Positions 46,861 to 56,301 of a stretch of 64,000 nt of DNA are shown here, one piece after another (within the stretch, counting starts at the first letter, position 1; every line of letters starts with the position of its first letter). Source of the stretch: Novosphingobium decolorationis. Lineage in GTDB: Bacteria; Pseudomonadota; Alphaproteobacteria; Sphingomonadales; Sphingomonadaceae. The stretch lies in contig NZ_CP054856.1 of NCBI RefSeq assembly GCF_018417475.1, positions 992,001 to 1,056,000 on the forward strand, written 5' to 3'. Below the pieces are notes generated by a model. It worked only from the letters and a program-made list of their open reading frames with translations, ran no database searches and had not been told where the DNA came from. The position numbers were made by a program, and so were the translations under genes.

Positions 46861-49545
46861 TCAGAACGTCTGCCCCCAGCGCAGGCCGAAGAACTGCGGC
46901 TTGATTGCGAAGGTACGCGAGGAGCCCGAGCAGAAGGTAATCGAACAGAAGGTGTTCCTGGTCAGCTGCCCGCGCTTGTCGAAGGCGTTCTGGATGAACA
47001 GGTCGAGCGTCCAGCCATCGCGCTTCAGGCCCGCCGAGAAGTCGAACGAGACGAAGCCGGGCGTGTTGCCGAGCAGTTCGTTGTTCGCGACGTTGAGGTC
47101 CTGCGTCGCGCCGGTCTGGTAGTTCGCCGAGCCCATGAGGTAGGCGTCCATCCCGCCCAGGAATGTGTCGTAGCGCACCGAGGTCGTCCCCTTGAAGCGG
47201 GGCTGGCGCGGCAGGCGGGTGCCGTCCGCGGCCGCAACCTGCGGCGTGGGCGGATAGGAATCCGGCACGTAGGCCCCGGCGGTACAGCTTGAAAGCTGGG
47301 AGATCGACATCGCCACCGGATCGAGCGCGAAGTTGCAGAAGTTGCCCTTAAGCTTGGCGTCGTTGAACGCACCCGAAGACGAGATCGTAACATCGCCCAG
47401 CTTCAGGTCGGCATCGTATTCGATACCCTTCACTTCGGCCTTGCCGGCATTGCCGGTCATGCCCGCCCCCTGCGTGCCCGAGACGACGACGCTGTACTGG
47501 ATGTTGTCCCAGGTCTCGTAATAGGCGGCCATGTTGAAGCGGAAGATGTTGCCCCAGGTCGTCTTGAAGCCGATCTCGTAGTTGGAGAGCGTCTCCGATT
47601 CGTAGGGCTGCACCGTCACCAAACCGACCCCGTTCACACGCAGGGCACGGTTGTAGCCACCCGGGCGGAAGCCGGTGGAGTAGGTGGCGTAGACCATCTT
47701 GTCGGCATCGATCTGCCAGTCGAGCGCGATCTTGTGGGTCTCACCCGATTCCTTGTACGAGCCGTTGGCGTTGATGCACGAGAGGCGCTCCATCGGGAAC
47801 GGCACCGAACAGCCCGCGCCTGCCGCCGAGGCCGCAACGCCGCTGAAGCCTTCCGACTTGAAGCTGGTCCAGAAGAAGCGGATGCCACCCGTGACCTTCA
47901 GGGTCGGCGTGATGTCGTAGTGCCCTTCGGCGAAGAGCGCCTTGTCCTTCCAGTCGTTGTTGCGTTCCGAAAGGTAGAAGGCATCGTACTTCACCGCGCG
48001 CGAGCCCAGGATCATCGTGCCCATAGGATCGCCGTTGGGATTGATGACGTCGCTGGTGTCGAAGAACGGCGTGCCATCATCGTCCCAGGCGATGCCGTAC
48101 ATGCCCGGAACGCCCAGCAGGCCACCTGCGACATCGCCGCCACCGGCTTGGGTGTAGCCCATCATGTCGGCCAGACCATGGGTCGCGTACTGGTCGTTCG
48201 TCTGCTCCTTGCGCGACTGGTAGAAGCCGCCGAAGGTGACGTCGAAGGGCCAGCTCGACGGGGTAGTCACGCGCAGTTCCTGGGTGAACTGCTTGTCGCG
48301 CGTCAGGCCCTTATAATACTGCTGCGGGTTGATAAGCCCGGTGCAGGCCATGTCCGCGCCCGAGCCCGAACAGCTCGACCGATCCCAGAACTGCAGATAG
48401 CTTTCGTAACCCGGGCCGAAGCTGTCGTAGGTGACCGTGTAGTAGGTATAGTCGTTGCGCAGGTTCACCTTGCGGTTGAAGTAGCCCGTTGCCGAAACCA
48501 CGTCCCAGTCGCCGATGTGGCCATGAATGGCGAGCTGTGCCTGGTACCACTTGTCGTTCTGGCGAGTCAGATCGTAATCGTGGACTTCCAGATCGCCGAC
48601 GCGCGGATCGTAGCCGAAATAGCCATAGGCGATCTGGCGCTGCGCGGTCACTTCGGGGCGGATTTCCCAGCCCGGTGCAGGCTCCCAGAGAAGCTGCAGG
48701 CGCCCGCCCACTTCGTAGATCGGGTTATAGTCGTTCTCGGCGATGTCGCCGTTGTCGAGCGTATAGCTTGTAGCGGGATTGAGATCGCCCAGTTCCAGCG
48801 CAAGCGAATCGCCCACGTTGTTGAGGCCGTTGTTGGCGACATTGTCGATGAAGCCGCCATCGTGGCGATAGTAGCCCATCACGCGCACGGCGAGCGTGTC
48901 GCTCACCGGAATGTTGACGTAGCCCTCGATCTGCTGGCCGAAGTCACCCGCGCCGTACTTGTTGAGTTCGGCGTTGTAGCCCCACTCGAACTCGCCGATT
49001 TCGGGCTTCTTGGAGATGAAACGGATCGTGCCCGCCAGCGAGCCCGCACCATAGAGCGTGCCCTGCGGCCCCGAGAGCGCCTCAATGCGCTCGATGTCGT
49101 AGACGTGGATGTCGGGAAGGTCGGTGCCCGCGATGGGAATGTCATCGAGATAGTACCCGACCGAGGCGTAGGCGCCGCCAGCGGGCACGATGCCGCGGAA
49201 ATACGGAGTCTGACGGCCCGGCCCGAGCCCGGCGATAGTGACCGAGGGGAGCAGGTTGGCAAAGTCGGAAAGGCCGTTGATCTGGCGCGCCTCCAGCTTT
49301 GCCTCGCCCAGCGCCTGAATCGAGATCGGCACCTTCTGGACGCTCTCCGAGGTGCGCGTCGCGGTCACGACGATGTCGCCGAGCGAGGACTGCGCCTGGG
49401 GCGCGGCCTCAGGTGCTTCGGCGGCAGCCGCCGGCACGTCGTCCTCGGCGTAGGCCGTTCCGGCTCCCGCCAGCGGCGCGACGATCGCAGTCGTGGAAAG
49501 AAGGCACACGGCGTTCCACCGGCGCACACGGGTACGAATACTCAT
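46861..49545 (-). CDS. TonB-dependent outer-membrane receptor
   Basis: 894-residue receptor. Signal peptide cleaved near AYA33, Ala/Glu-rich linker, TonB-box-like DIVVTATRT, and a plug with VTIAGLGPGRQTPYFRGIVPAGG and IEALSGPQGTLYGAGSLAG. The barrel ends in PQFFGLRWGQTF. It belongs to the same broad FecA/CirA-like type as the 21785-24187 receptor but is clearly divergent. It faces the TPR-sulfotransferase gene across a 463-bp intergenic region. It closes the catabolic island; ligand unknown. Confidence 0.92.
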   Translation of the reverse strand: MSIRTRVRRWNAVCLLSTTAIVAPLAGAGTAYAEDDVPAAAAEAPEAAPQAQSSLGDIVVTATRTSESVQKVPISIQALGEAKLEARQINGLSDFANLLPSVTIAGLGPGRQTPYFRGIVPAGGAYASVGYYLDDIPIAGTDLPDIHVYDIERIEALSGPQGTLYGAGSLAGTIRFISKKPEIGEFEWGYNAELNKYGAGDFGQQIEGYVNIPVSDTLAVRVMGYYRHDGGFIDNVANNGLNNVGDSLALELGDLNPATSYTLDNGDIAENDYNPIYEVGGRLQLLWEPAPGWEIRPEVTAQRQIAYGYFGYDPRVGDLEVHDYDLTRQNDKWYQAQLAIHGHIGDWDVVSATGYFNRKVNLRNDYTYYTVTYDSFGPGYESYLQFWDRSSCSGSGADMACTGLINPQQYYKGLTRDKQFTQELRVTTPSSWPFDVTFGGFYQSRKEQTNDQYATHGLADMMGYTQAGGGDVAGGLLGVPGMYGIAWDDDGTPFFDTSDVINPNGDPMGTMILGSRAVKYDAFYLSERNNDWKDKALFAEGHYDITPTLKVTGGIRFFWTSFKSEGFSGVAASAAGAGCSVPFPMERLSCINANGSYKESGETHKIALDWQIDADKMVYATYSTGFRPGGYNRALRVNGVGLVTVQPYESETLSNYEIGFKTTWGNIFRFNMAAYYETWDNIQYSVVVSGTQGAGMTGNAGKAEVKGIEYDADLKLGDVTISSSGAFNDAKLKGNFCNFALDPVAMSISQLSSCTAGAYVPDSYPPTPQVAAADGTRLPRQPRFKGTTSVRYDTFLGGMDAYLMGSANYQTGATQDLNVANNELLGNTPGFVSFDFSAGLKRDGWTLDLFIQNAFDKRGQLTRNTFCSITFCSGSSRTFAIKPQFFGLRWGQTF

Positions 49546-50008
49546 ACTGTTGGAGTCCCCCTATTTCCCTGAAATTCGTGCGTCTCCTCCCCCAAGAAGA
49601 CTGCCCGCTTGGCGCGGGTCCCCCCATTTTCACGAATAGTGCGCCCGCGACCTTTTGCCGGCCCTTGCAGACGCACACCTCCTGCCCCGAAGTTGCCCTC
49701 GGGTTCGCAGGCCCAACTTGCACCTGCAAAGAACTCGTATTGAAAAATCCGTCCGGACGCGTTCGCTCTTGCACAAACTTGAACGCCTGTCCTAGATTGA
49801 GTAAACCGACACGACCCGATCCTGTCAAGCGCCTATCGGCACGAATTTTGGAGCTTTATTTCGTGCTTGCCCAGGCCGGGGAAATGATGATCCTGAAGAT
49901 GTGCATGTGCACACTTGAAAATGTTCGCAGCCGCGCAACTTCACCCGCGCCGCGACGCCTTTGGCACTCGGCCCCGCCTCTCGCAGAAAGGACATAGACC
50001 GCCAGACC
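49546..50008. other. Divergent intergenic region, receptor and sulfotransferase
   Basis: A 463-bp gap between divergently transcribed genes, so it must hold both promoters. The main feature is a palindrome at 49900-49913. A short GC stem lies near 49602-49619 (GCCCGCTTGGCGCGGGT). I see no credible coding sequence in either direction and no consensus promoter that I would defend. Confidence 0.65.
49900..49913. promoter_or_regulatory. TGTGCA-TG-TGCACA palindrome
   Basis: Perfect 6-2-6 inverted repeat about 96 bp before the sulfotransferase start. Its half-site shares the core GTGCA with the palindromes at 52949-52974 next to the TetR gene, suggesting a common regulator; this is inference. Confidence 0.4.
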
Positions 50009-52048
50009 ATGACCGGATCGACGACTGAGGCCGCCCGTCCCGTTTCGCCCGCAAGCGCCCTGCCCCGCATCGCCGCGCTCGTCGGCAGCGCGCCCGCCCG
50101 CGCTCTGGCCGAGGCCGAGAACCTTCTGCAGACCGCGCCCGGCCTCGGCCCGGCCGAACTGCTTGCCTGCCAGGCGCTGCGCCAGCTTGGCCGCACGCAA
50201 GAGGCGTTGTCCCGACTCGATGCGCTCGCTCGCCGTGACACCAGGGTACCTGCCGTGCTCTGGGAACTCGCCCAGACCGCGCTCGCCGCCAACGCCAGCA
50301 CGGCGGCCATCTCCGCACTCGAACGCCTGACCGCACTGCAGCCCGGCATCAGCCACGGCTGGTTCCTCCTCGCCAGCGAACTGCGCAAGGCCGGACGAGC
50401 CGAGGACGCCTGGCGCGCGGACATCTCGGGCGTTCACGCCTCGGCGGGCGATCCCGAACTGGTCGACGCGGCCCTTGCCATGAACGAGGGACGGCTGGAC
50501 GAGGGCATTGCCCTGCTGGAGGCCCGCGCGGCGCGCGGCGGAGAGGATGCGCCCTCGCTGCGCCTCCTGGGCGAACTGCACTGGCGCAAGGGCGACATGA
50601 GCAAGGCGCTCGACTACTGCGGCCGCGCACTCGGACGCGCGCCGGGCTTCGACCTTGCCCGCGACTTTCGCATCCGCCTCCTGCTCCAGACCAACCGCCT
50701 GGACGAAGCGCGCCGCGAGGCCGAGATCCTGGTCGAATCGCCGCTCGAAAACCCGGCGCACCGCCTGCTCCTCGCCTCGGTGCTGGTGCGCCTGGGCGAA
50801 CACGAGCGCGCCCGCGATCTTTACCGCGCCCTGCTCGATCTCAAGCCCGACCAGCCCCAGCTCTGGCAGAACCTGGGCCATGTCCTCAAGACCCTGGGTG
50901 AACAGGCCGAGGCGATCGCCGCCTACCGCGAGGCCGTTGCCCGCCAGCCCTCGATGGGTGAGGCCTGGTGGAGCCTCGCCAACCTCAAGACCGCACGGCT
51001 CGGGGCCGAGGACATCGCCGCGATGGAGGCCGCTCTTGCTACCTTGCCCGAGGACAGCGACGAACACGCCGAGGACCGCTTCCACCTGCACTTCGCGCTC
51101 GGCAAGGCGCTGGAAGATGCAAAGGACTACGCCGCCTCGTTTCGCCACTACGACCAAGGCAACCGCTTGCGCCGCGCCCGCGTGCCCCACGATCCGGAAG
51201 GCTTTTCCGCCGAAGTGGCCGCCACGGCGCAGACCTTTACCGCCCCCTTTCTCGCCACGCTGGGCGATGGCGGATGCCCGGCGCCCGACCCGATCTTCGT
51301 GGTGGGACTGCCACGATCGGGCTCGACGCTGGTCGAGCAGATCCTCTCCAGCCACAGCCAGGTCGAAGGCACGCTCGAACTGCCCGACATGATGATCATC
51401 GCCAGCCGCCTGCAGGCGCGTGTCGACGAGGGTGAGTTTGCCGATTTCAAGACCATGATCGCAAGCCTGACGCCGCGTGACCGGGTGCGCCTGGGCGAGG
51501 AATACCTCGAAGGCACGCGCGTCCACCGCAAGAGCGATGCGCCGCTGTTCATCGACAAGATGCCCAACAACTGGCAGCACGTGGGCCTTATCCGCACGAT
51601 CCTGCCGAACGCGAAGATCGTGGATGCGCGCCGCCACCCGATGTCGTGCTGCTTCTCGGGCTGGAAACAGCACTTCGCGCGCGGGCAGACCTTCACCTAT
51701 GACCTCGCCGAAATCGCGCGCTACTACCGGGATTACGTGGGGCTGATGGCCGCCTACGATGCCGCCGCGCCAGGCGCCGTTCACCGCGTGATCTACGAGG
51801 ATATGGTGCACTCCACCGAGGCCGAGATACGCCGCCTCCTTGCCTATCTCGATCTTCCCTTTGAGGAGGCCTGCCTCCAATTCCACACCAACGCGCGCGC
51901 GGTCCGTACGGCCAGTTCCGAGCAAGTACGCCAACCCATCTTCACTACAGGTCTTGATGCCTGGACCCACTACGCCCCCTGGCTCGGCCCCCTCGCAGAG
52001 GCGCTCGGCCCGATCGAGGCGATCTACCCCCAGCCCCCCGCACGCTGA
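50009..52048 (+). CDS. TPR-containing sulfotransferase
   Basis: 679-residue protein. The ATG at 50009 gives MTGSTTEAARPVSPASALPRI; the longer frame adds 16 unlikely residues. Residues about 20-330 are TPR repeats (for example GELHWRKGDMSKALDYCGRAL and YRALLDLKPDQPQLWQNLGHVLKTLGEQAEAIAAYREAV). The C-terminal sulfotransferase domain has the PAPS 5'-phosphosulfate loop VGLPRSGSTLVEQIL near 431-445, DKMPNNWQHVGLI, and the 3'-phosphate site RRHPMSCCFSGW near 540. No signal peptide. The acceptor is unknown; TPR-sulfotransferases are common in alphaproteobacteria. Confidence 0.88.
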   Translation: MTGSTTEAARPVSPASALPRIAALVGSAPARALAEAENLLQTAPGLGPAELLACQALRQLGRTQEALSRLDALARRDTRVPAVLWELAQTALAANASTAAISALERLTALQPGISHGWFLLASELRKAGRAEDAWRADISGVHASAGDPELVDAALAMNEGRLDEGIALLEARAARGGEDAPSLRLLGELHWRKGDMSKALDYCGRALGRAPGFDLARDFRIRLLLQTNRLDEARREAEILVESPLENPAHRLLLASVLVRLGEHERARDLYRALLDLKPDQPQLWQNLGHVLKTLGEQAEAIAAYREAVARQPSMGEAWWSLANLKTARLGAEDIAAMEAALATLPEDSDEHAEDRFHLHFALGKALEDAKDYAASFRHYDQGNRLRRARVPHDPEGFSAEVAATAQTFTAPFLATLGDGGCPAPDPIFVVGLPRSGSTLVEQILSSHSQVEGTLELPDMMIIASRLQARVDEGEFADFKTMIASLTPRDRVRLGEEYLEGTRVHRKSDAPLFIDKMPNNWQHVGLIRTILPNAKIVDARRHPMSCCFSGWKQHFARGQTFTYDLAEIARYYRDYVGLMAAYDAAAPGAVHRVIYEDMVHSTEAEIRRLLAYLDLPFEEACLQFHTNARAVRTASSEQVRQPIFTTGLDAWTHYAPWLGPLAEALGPIEAIYPQPPAR

Positions 52049-52059
52049 GAGCGCTCTCA
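52046..52059. promoter_or_regulatory. 14-bp perfect palindrome at the sulfotransferase stop
   Basis: TGAGAGCGCTCTCA begins with the stop codon of the sulfotransferase gene and lies 142 bp before the TetR start. It could be a regulator site for tetR or merely a short hairpin. Confidence 0.35.
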
Positions 52060-52201
52060 CCCGCGGGACGGGCAAGACACTGTATTTACGTGCGCAGCAA
52101 AGGGGCCTAGGGCGCCCCTCCGGCCCCGTTTCGCCTCCTCGCAGAGACGCAAGGCTGAGGGACGAGGATCGACAGGCGACATAACACAAGGGAGAATCGC
52201 C

Positions 52202-52897
52202 ATGCCCCGCAAAGCGGCAACCAACGAGAATCCCAAGGACACGGCCACCGAGCACCAGCGCCCCGGCGTCTACGCGCGCGGTGCGGACACGGTCGACACC
52301 ATCATCAAGGCCGCGCTGCGCGTCATCATCGATGAGGGCGCAACCGCCTTCTCGATCCGCCGGATCGGCGCGGAGTGTGGCCTCAAGGTCGGCAACGTCA
52401 GCTACCACTTCCCCCGCAAGGAATTGCTGGTGAAGGTCATGCTCGACGACATGATGGAGAGCTACCAGACCAAGCTCGACGACGATGTGCGCCTTGCCGA
52501 CATCTCGGCCGAGGAGCGCCTGCGCCGCGTGATCCTGATGTGCCTGGAGGACATCTGCTCCAAGCGCACCACCCGCCTCTTCACCGAACTGTGGTCGCTC
52601 GCCAACCAGAGCGCGTTCATCGCCGAGCGCATCGAGGCCTTCTATAGCGACGTCCACGTCCAGATCGGCGAGCAGATCCGCGTGCTCAACCCCGCGCTCG
52701 ACGACGAAGACGTGCGCACTCTCGCCCTCTTCATCAGCGCATCGATGGAAGGCACCACGCCGTTCCTCGGCTACGAGAAGCCCTGGCGTGCCCAAATGCC
52801 CAAGATAATGGCGCTCAGCGTCGAGACCTTTATTCATCTTGCAAAGACTCTGAAACCCGGTGACATTGCCGAGATGACCAAGGCGATCGATTTCTGA
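52202..52897 (+). CDS. TetR-family transcriptional regulator
   Basis: 231-residue regulator. A 20-residue polar N-tail precedes the HTH: FSIRRIGAECGLKVGNVSYHFPRKELLVKVML, where GNVSYHF is the recognition-helix/YHHF-like end. The ligand-binding C-terminal domain includes FTELWSLANQSAFIAERIEAFYSDVH. It is followed after 98 bp by an MFS gene in the same direction, with paired palindromes between the two. Probably controls that transporter and perhaps itself; inducer unknown. Confidence 0.9.
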   Translation: MPRKAATNENPKDTATEHQRPGVYARGADTVDTIIKAALRVIIDEGATAFSIRRIGAECGLKVGNVSYHFPRKELLVKVMLDDMMESYQTKLDDDVRLADISAEERLRRVILMCLEDICSKRTTRLFTELWSLANQSAFIAERIEAFYSDVHVQIGEQIRVLNPALDDEDVRTLALFISASMEGTTPFLGYEKPWRAQMPKIMALSVETFIHLAKTLKPGDIAEMTKAIDF

Positions 52898-52948
52898 CGA
52901 AGAGGACTTCGCGAATTCGCCGGACGGGAAGAGCGATGACCTGATGGG

Positions 52949-52974
52949 ACGTGCACGTGGGGGCGTGCATGCAC
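52949..52974. promoter_or_regulatory. Paired palindromes, candidate TetR operator
   Basis: ACGTGCACGT (52949-52958) and GTGCATGCAC (52965-52974) are two perfect 10-bp palindromes sharing GTGCA, centred 16 bp apart, just upstream of the proposed MFS start at 52996. This layout suits a TetR-family repressor whose gene ends 52 bp upstream. Confidence 0.5.
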
Positions 52975-52995
52975 TCGTTCACATCAGGGGGGCTC

Positions 52996-54195
52996 GTGCA
53001 GGTTTTCGATTCCGGATTTCGCGCCATTGCACCGGCCATCGGCGTTGCCGCGCTCGCGATCCTGCAACCGGGCATCGACCCGGTCTTCCTCGCCCTGCTG
53101 AGCGAGGCCCATTCTCTCTCGCCGAACCTTCATGGCTGGGTCGTGGCCGCCGCGCAGGCGGGCCTCGCCCTCGGTTCGCTGCTGAGCCTTCTTGCGGGCG
53201 CACGCCTGCCCTCGTGGAGTTTTGCCGCCGCCGCGCTGGCCGCCATGGCCGCCGCCCTGGCAACAGGCGCGATTGCCCACTTCCCGGCGCTCCTCGCTTT
53301 GCGCGCGGCCCACGGCGCGGCCATGGGGCTCATCTACACGCAGGCCATGGCCCACGCCGCTCGCCACCGCCCGACCGGTGCCTTTGCCGCCGCGCTGCTT
53401 GTCCAACTGCTGCTCTCGATGGTGGTAGCTGCAGGTCTGCCCAGCCTTGCCAATCAGCGCGGCGCGCCCGCGGCTCTCGAACTGCTTGCCCTCGCCCCCT
53501 TCGGCATTCTGCTTATCCTTGGCACCTGCCGCGATGCGCTGGGCCAACGCGCCGAATGGGACATCGCCCCCCGCCGTGAGGCCAGGCACGCCAGCGCGAG
53601 CACGCGCGCGATCACGTCCCGTACGCTGCTGATCGCGGGTGCCATCTTTGCCTTCGTCTGCGCCAACATGATCGTGTGGTCGCTGACCGGCGCGCTCGCG
53701 CTCGGGGCCGGACTTGACAACGAGACACTTGGCACCGCGGTCAGCCTGGGCTCGCTCGCCGGCGCCGTGACCGCCCTTGCCGTCCTTCGCGAGCGGATCG
53801 TGGTCCCTCCGGCGCTGACCGCGCTCCTGTGCGGGGCAGCGCTGCTCGCCCCCATGCTGGGCGCGCGCCCGAGCCAGCCGGAGCTGTTCATTGCCGCCAT
53901 CGTCTTGTTCAACATTGGCGCGACGGCCAGCGTCATTCGCTGCTCCGGGCTTGCCGCGGCTTCGTGCACCTCCACGCGCGCACTGCGCTTCGTCTCCTCG
54001 ATGCAGACCTTGGGCATGATCGCAGGTCCCGCGCTCGGATCGCTGGCCGCGATGGGCGACAGCCGCAACGGCCCGCTCGAGGCTGCCGCGCTCGCGACGA
54101 TCCTGGCCTGCAGCGCCTTCATCGCCTGGCAGCGCCGCCCCGTCCCGCAGGCCGTCCCGGCGGAGCTCTATTACGAGGAACGCCAGGCCGCCTGA
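52996..54195 (+). CDS. MFS-like transporter
   Basis: About 399-residue polytopic protein. I prefer the GTG at 52996 because AGGGGGG lies 5 nt upstream and the sequence before it carries the palindromes. Alternatives are GTG 52951 and ATG 52969. Hydrophobic helices begin AIGVAALAILQPGIDPVFLALL. LLALRAAHGAAMGLIYTQAMAHAARHRPTGA resembles the MFS TM4-5 region, and a basic central loop (PRREARHASASTRAITSR) separates the halves. No close subfamily recognised. It lies between TetR and the qhp operon, so amine or drug transport is possible but unproven. Confidence 0.78.
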   Translation: MQVFDSGFRAIAPAIGVAALAILQPGIDPVFLALLSEAHSLSPNLHGWVVAAAQAGLALGSLLSLLAGARLPSWSFAAAALAAMAAALATGAIAHFPALLALRAAHGAAMGLIYTQAMAHAARHRPTGAFAAALLVQLLLSMVVAAGLPSLANQRGAPAALELLALAPFGILLILGTCRDALGQRAEWDIAPRREARHASASTRAITSRTLLIAGAIFAFVCANMIVWSLTGALALGAGLDNETLGTAVSLGSLAGAVTALAVLRERIVVPPALTALLCGAALLAPMLGARPSQPELFIAAIVLFNIGATASVIRCSGLAAASCTSTRALRFVSSMQTLGMIAGPALGSLAAMGDSRNGPLEAAALATILACSAFIAWQRRPVPQAVPAELYYEERQAA

Positions 54196-54429
54196 GCCCA
54201 CCGATGCTGCACCTGCGTGATGGCTTGAAAGCAGCGGGCATTGCGCAAGATATGGCGCTTTTGCAGCCCTTTGCGAAGGCAACGAAGCCCGTTTCCACTG
54301 CCGCGCCGACACAAAAATGCGGCGACACGAAAAAGCGCCTTGACCAACTCTTGATGATTGTCCAGTTTTCTACTGCCCAAGCGCGGAATCACCGAATTGC
54401 GCGTGTAATCAGGGGGGTATTTTCAAATA

Positions 54430-56301
54430 ATGCGCCTTTCGCGAAAGAATCGCGGCGACGCCCTTGCGCGCACGCCCCAAGTCACATCCGATGTTGAAGC
54501 GGACAGCGTACTTGCCGCCAGGGGGCCGTCCACCCGCAGCTGGCACCGCCTGCCCGTCGCCGCGCTGCTGGCCGCAGGCGCCCTTTCGACCAGCGTGGTC
54601 GTCGCGCAGGCCGGGGGTGAGGACGATTTCACCAGCGACCCGGCCGGCTGGGATGAGACCGAAGCCGGCATTCCGGTCACCGACAGCCTCACCATGCAGA
54701 AGTGCGGCACCTGCCACGCGCCCGACGCGGACGGCAATCTTTCGCGCATCTCCTGGATCCGCGCGACGCCCGAAGGCTGGGCGCAGACCATCAAGCGCAT
54801 GGTCAAGCTGAACGGCCTCGAGATCGAACCGGGCGAAGCGCGCGAGGTGGTGAAGTACCTCTCGACCTACCATGGCCTTGCCCCCGAGGAAGCCAAGCCG
54901 GTGATGTATCTCGCCGAAAAGCGCATCCAGGACGAGACCATCGTCCCCAACGACACGCTGCGCCAGACCTGCGCAAGCTGCCATGCCTTTGCCCAGCCGA
55001 TGTCCTCGCGCCGCTCCAAGCGCGAATGGGGCCTGCTGGAAAACATGCACCGTGCGCTCTACTCGACCGCGGAGTTCATCTACGAGACGCCGGTCGGCGG
55101 CGGCTACGACGAGAACGGCGGCGCGGGCGACAGCGACGGCGCGAAGCCCGAGAAGCAGGCGATTGCCGCGCTCAAGTGGCTCTCCGAAAACGCCCCGTTG
55201 CACACCCCCGAATGGTCCGCCTGGCGACCGCGCATTCGCGCTCCGAAGCTGGGCGGAAAGTGGCTCGTCTCGGCCGAAATGCGCGGCCACGGCCGTTTCG
55301 TGGGCGAAATGACCATTGCCCCGCGCGAACCCGGATCGGACGAGTACATCACCTCGACCGTGCTGCGCTCGCTCAAGGACGGTTCGGTCCACACCCGCAA
55401 GGGGGCATCGCTCATCTACGGCGGTTTCTCGTGGCGCGGTTCGTCACTTGGCGCCGCGCCTTCGGCCGCACCGGACGACCTCGACAGCAAGCTGCGCGAG
55501 ACGCTGTGGTTTGCGCCTGACCAGACCATGGCCATGGGCCGCTGGTACTGGGGCGAATACCATGAATTCGGCTACGACGTGACGCTGCGCCGCGAGAGCG
55601 GAGCGCCGGTACTGGCCGCGATCTCGCTCGACGCGCTCAAGACCGGCACCAAGGGTGCCGAAGTCCACATCTATGGCGCGAACCTTCCCGCCGATCTCGC
55701 GGCAGGTGACATCGACTTCGGCAGCGGCACCAAGGTGGCCAAGCTCGTCTCGGTCACACCGGGCGAAGCGGTTGTCACGCTCGACATCGCCGCAAATGCC
55801 GTACCCGGTCCGCGCGACGTCACGGTCGGCAGCGCGGTGCTGCAAAAGGCCCTGCCGGTCTATGCCAGCGTCGACTACGTGAAGGTCACCCCCGACACCG
55901 CACTCGCGCACCTGGGCGGCATCAAGTACGCCAAGGGCTTCGAGCAGTTCGCCGCCTGGGGCTATTCCAACGGTCCGGATGGCAAGGAAGGCACGAAGGA
56001 CGACTTCGCGATCATGCCCATCGAGGCGACCTGGTCGCTGGGCGAGTTCATCACCACGACCTACGACAACGATACGAAGTTCGTGGGCGCGCTCGACGCG
56101 GCTTCGGGTCTCTTCACGCCCAACGTCGAAGGCCCCAACCCCGAGCGCCGCTTCGGGCGCAACAACTACGGCGAGGTCTGGGTCGTCGCCACTGCGAAGA
56201 ACTTCGCGGGCAAGGACGGCAAGCCGCTGGTCGGCCGTTCCTACCTCGTCACCACCGTTCCCACCTACAAGCGCTGGGACCAGCCGGAGGTGTCCGAATG
56301 A
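54430..56301 (+). CDS. qhpA: Quinohemoprotein amine dehydrogenase alpha subunit (diheme)
   Basis: 623-residue periplasmic subunit carrying two c-type hemes. An unusually long N-region precedes the signal core (LPVAALLAAGALSTSVVVAQA, about 41-61). Heme motifs Cys92-GT-Cys95-His96 and Cys181-AS-Cys184-His185. C-terminal beta domains (for example EVHIYGANLPADLAAGDIDFG) match the family's domains III-IV. The enzyme oxidises primary amines to aldehydes plus ammonia and passes electrons through the hemes to cytochrome c or azurin. First gene of the operon; stop overlaps qhpD as ATGA. The Shine-Dalgarno AGGGGGG sits 13 nt before the ATG, rather far. Confidence 0.94.
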   Translation: MRLSRKNRGDALARTPQVTSDVEADSVLAARGPSTRSWHRLPVAALLAAGALSTSVVVAQAGGEDDFTSDPAGWDETEAGIPVTDSLTMQKCGTCHAPDADGNLSRISWIRATPEGWAQTIKRMVKLNGLEIEPGEAREVVKYLSTYHGLAPEEAKPVMYLAEKRIQDETIVPNDTLRQTCASCHAFAQPMSSRRSKREWGLLENMHRALYSTAEFIYETPVGGGYDENGGAGDSDGAKPEKQAIAALKWLSENAPLHTPEWSAWRPRIRAPKLGGKWLVSAEMRGHGRFVGEMTIAPREPGSDEYITSTVLRSLKDGSVHTRKGASLIYGGFSWRGSSLGAAPSAAPDDLDSKLRETLWFAPDQTMAMGRWYWGEYHEFGYDVTLRRESGAPVLAAISLDALKTGTKGAEVHIYGANLPADLAAGDIDFGSGTKVAKLVSVTPGEAVVTLDIAANAVPGPRDVTVGSAVLQKALPVYASVDYVKVTPDTALAHLGGIKYAKGFEQFAAWGYSNGPDGKEGTKDDFAIMPIEATWSLGEFITTTYDNDTKFVGALDAASGLFTPNVEGPNPERRFGRNNYGEVWVVATAKNFAGKDGKPLVGRSYLVTTVPTYKRWDQPEVSE

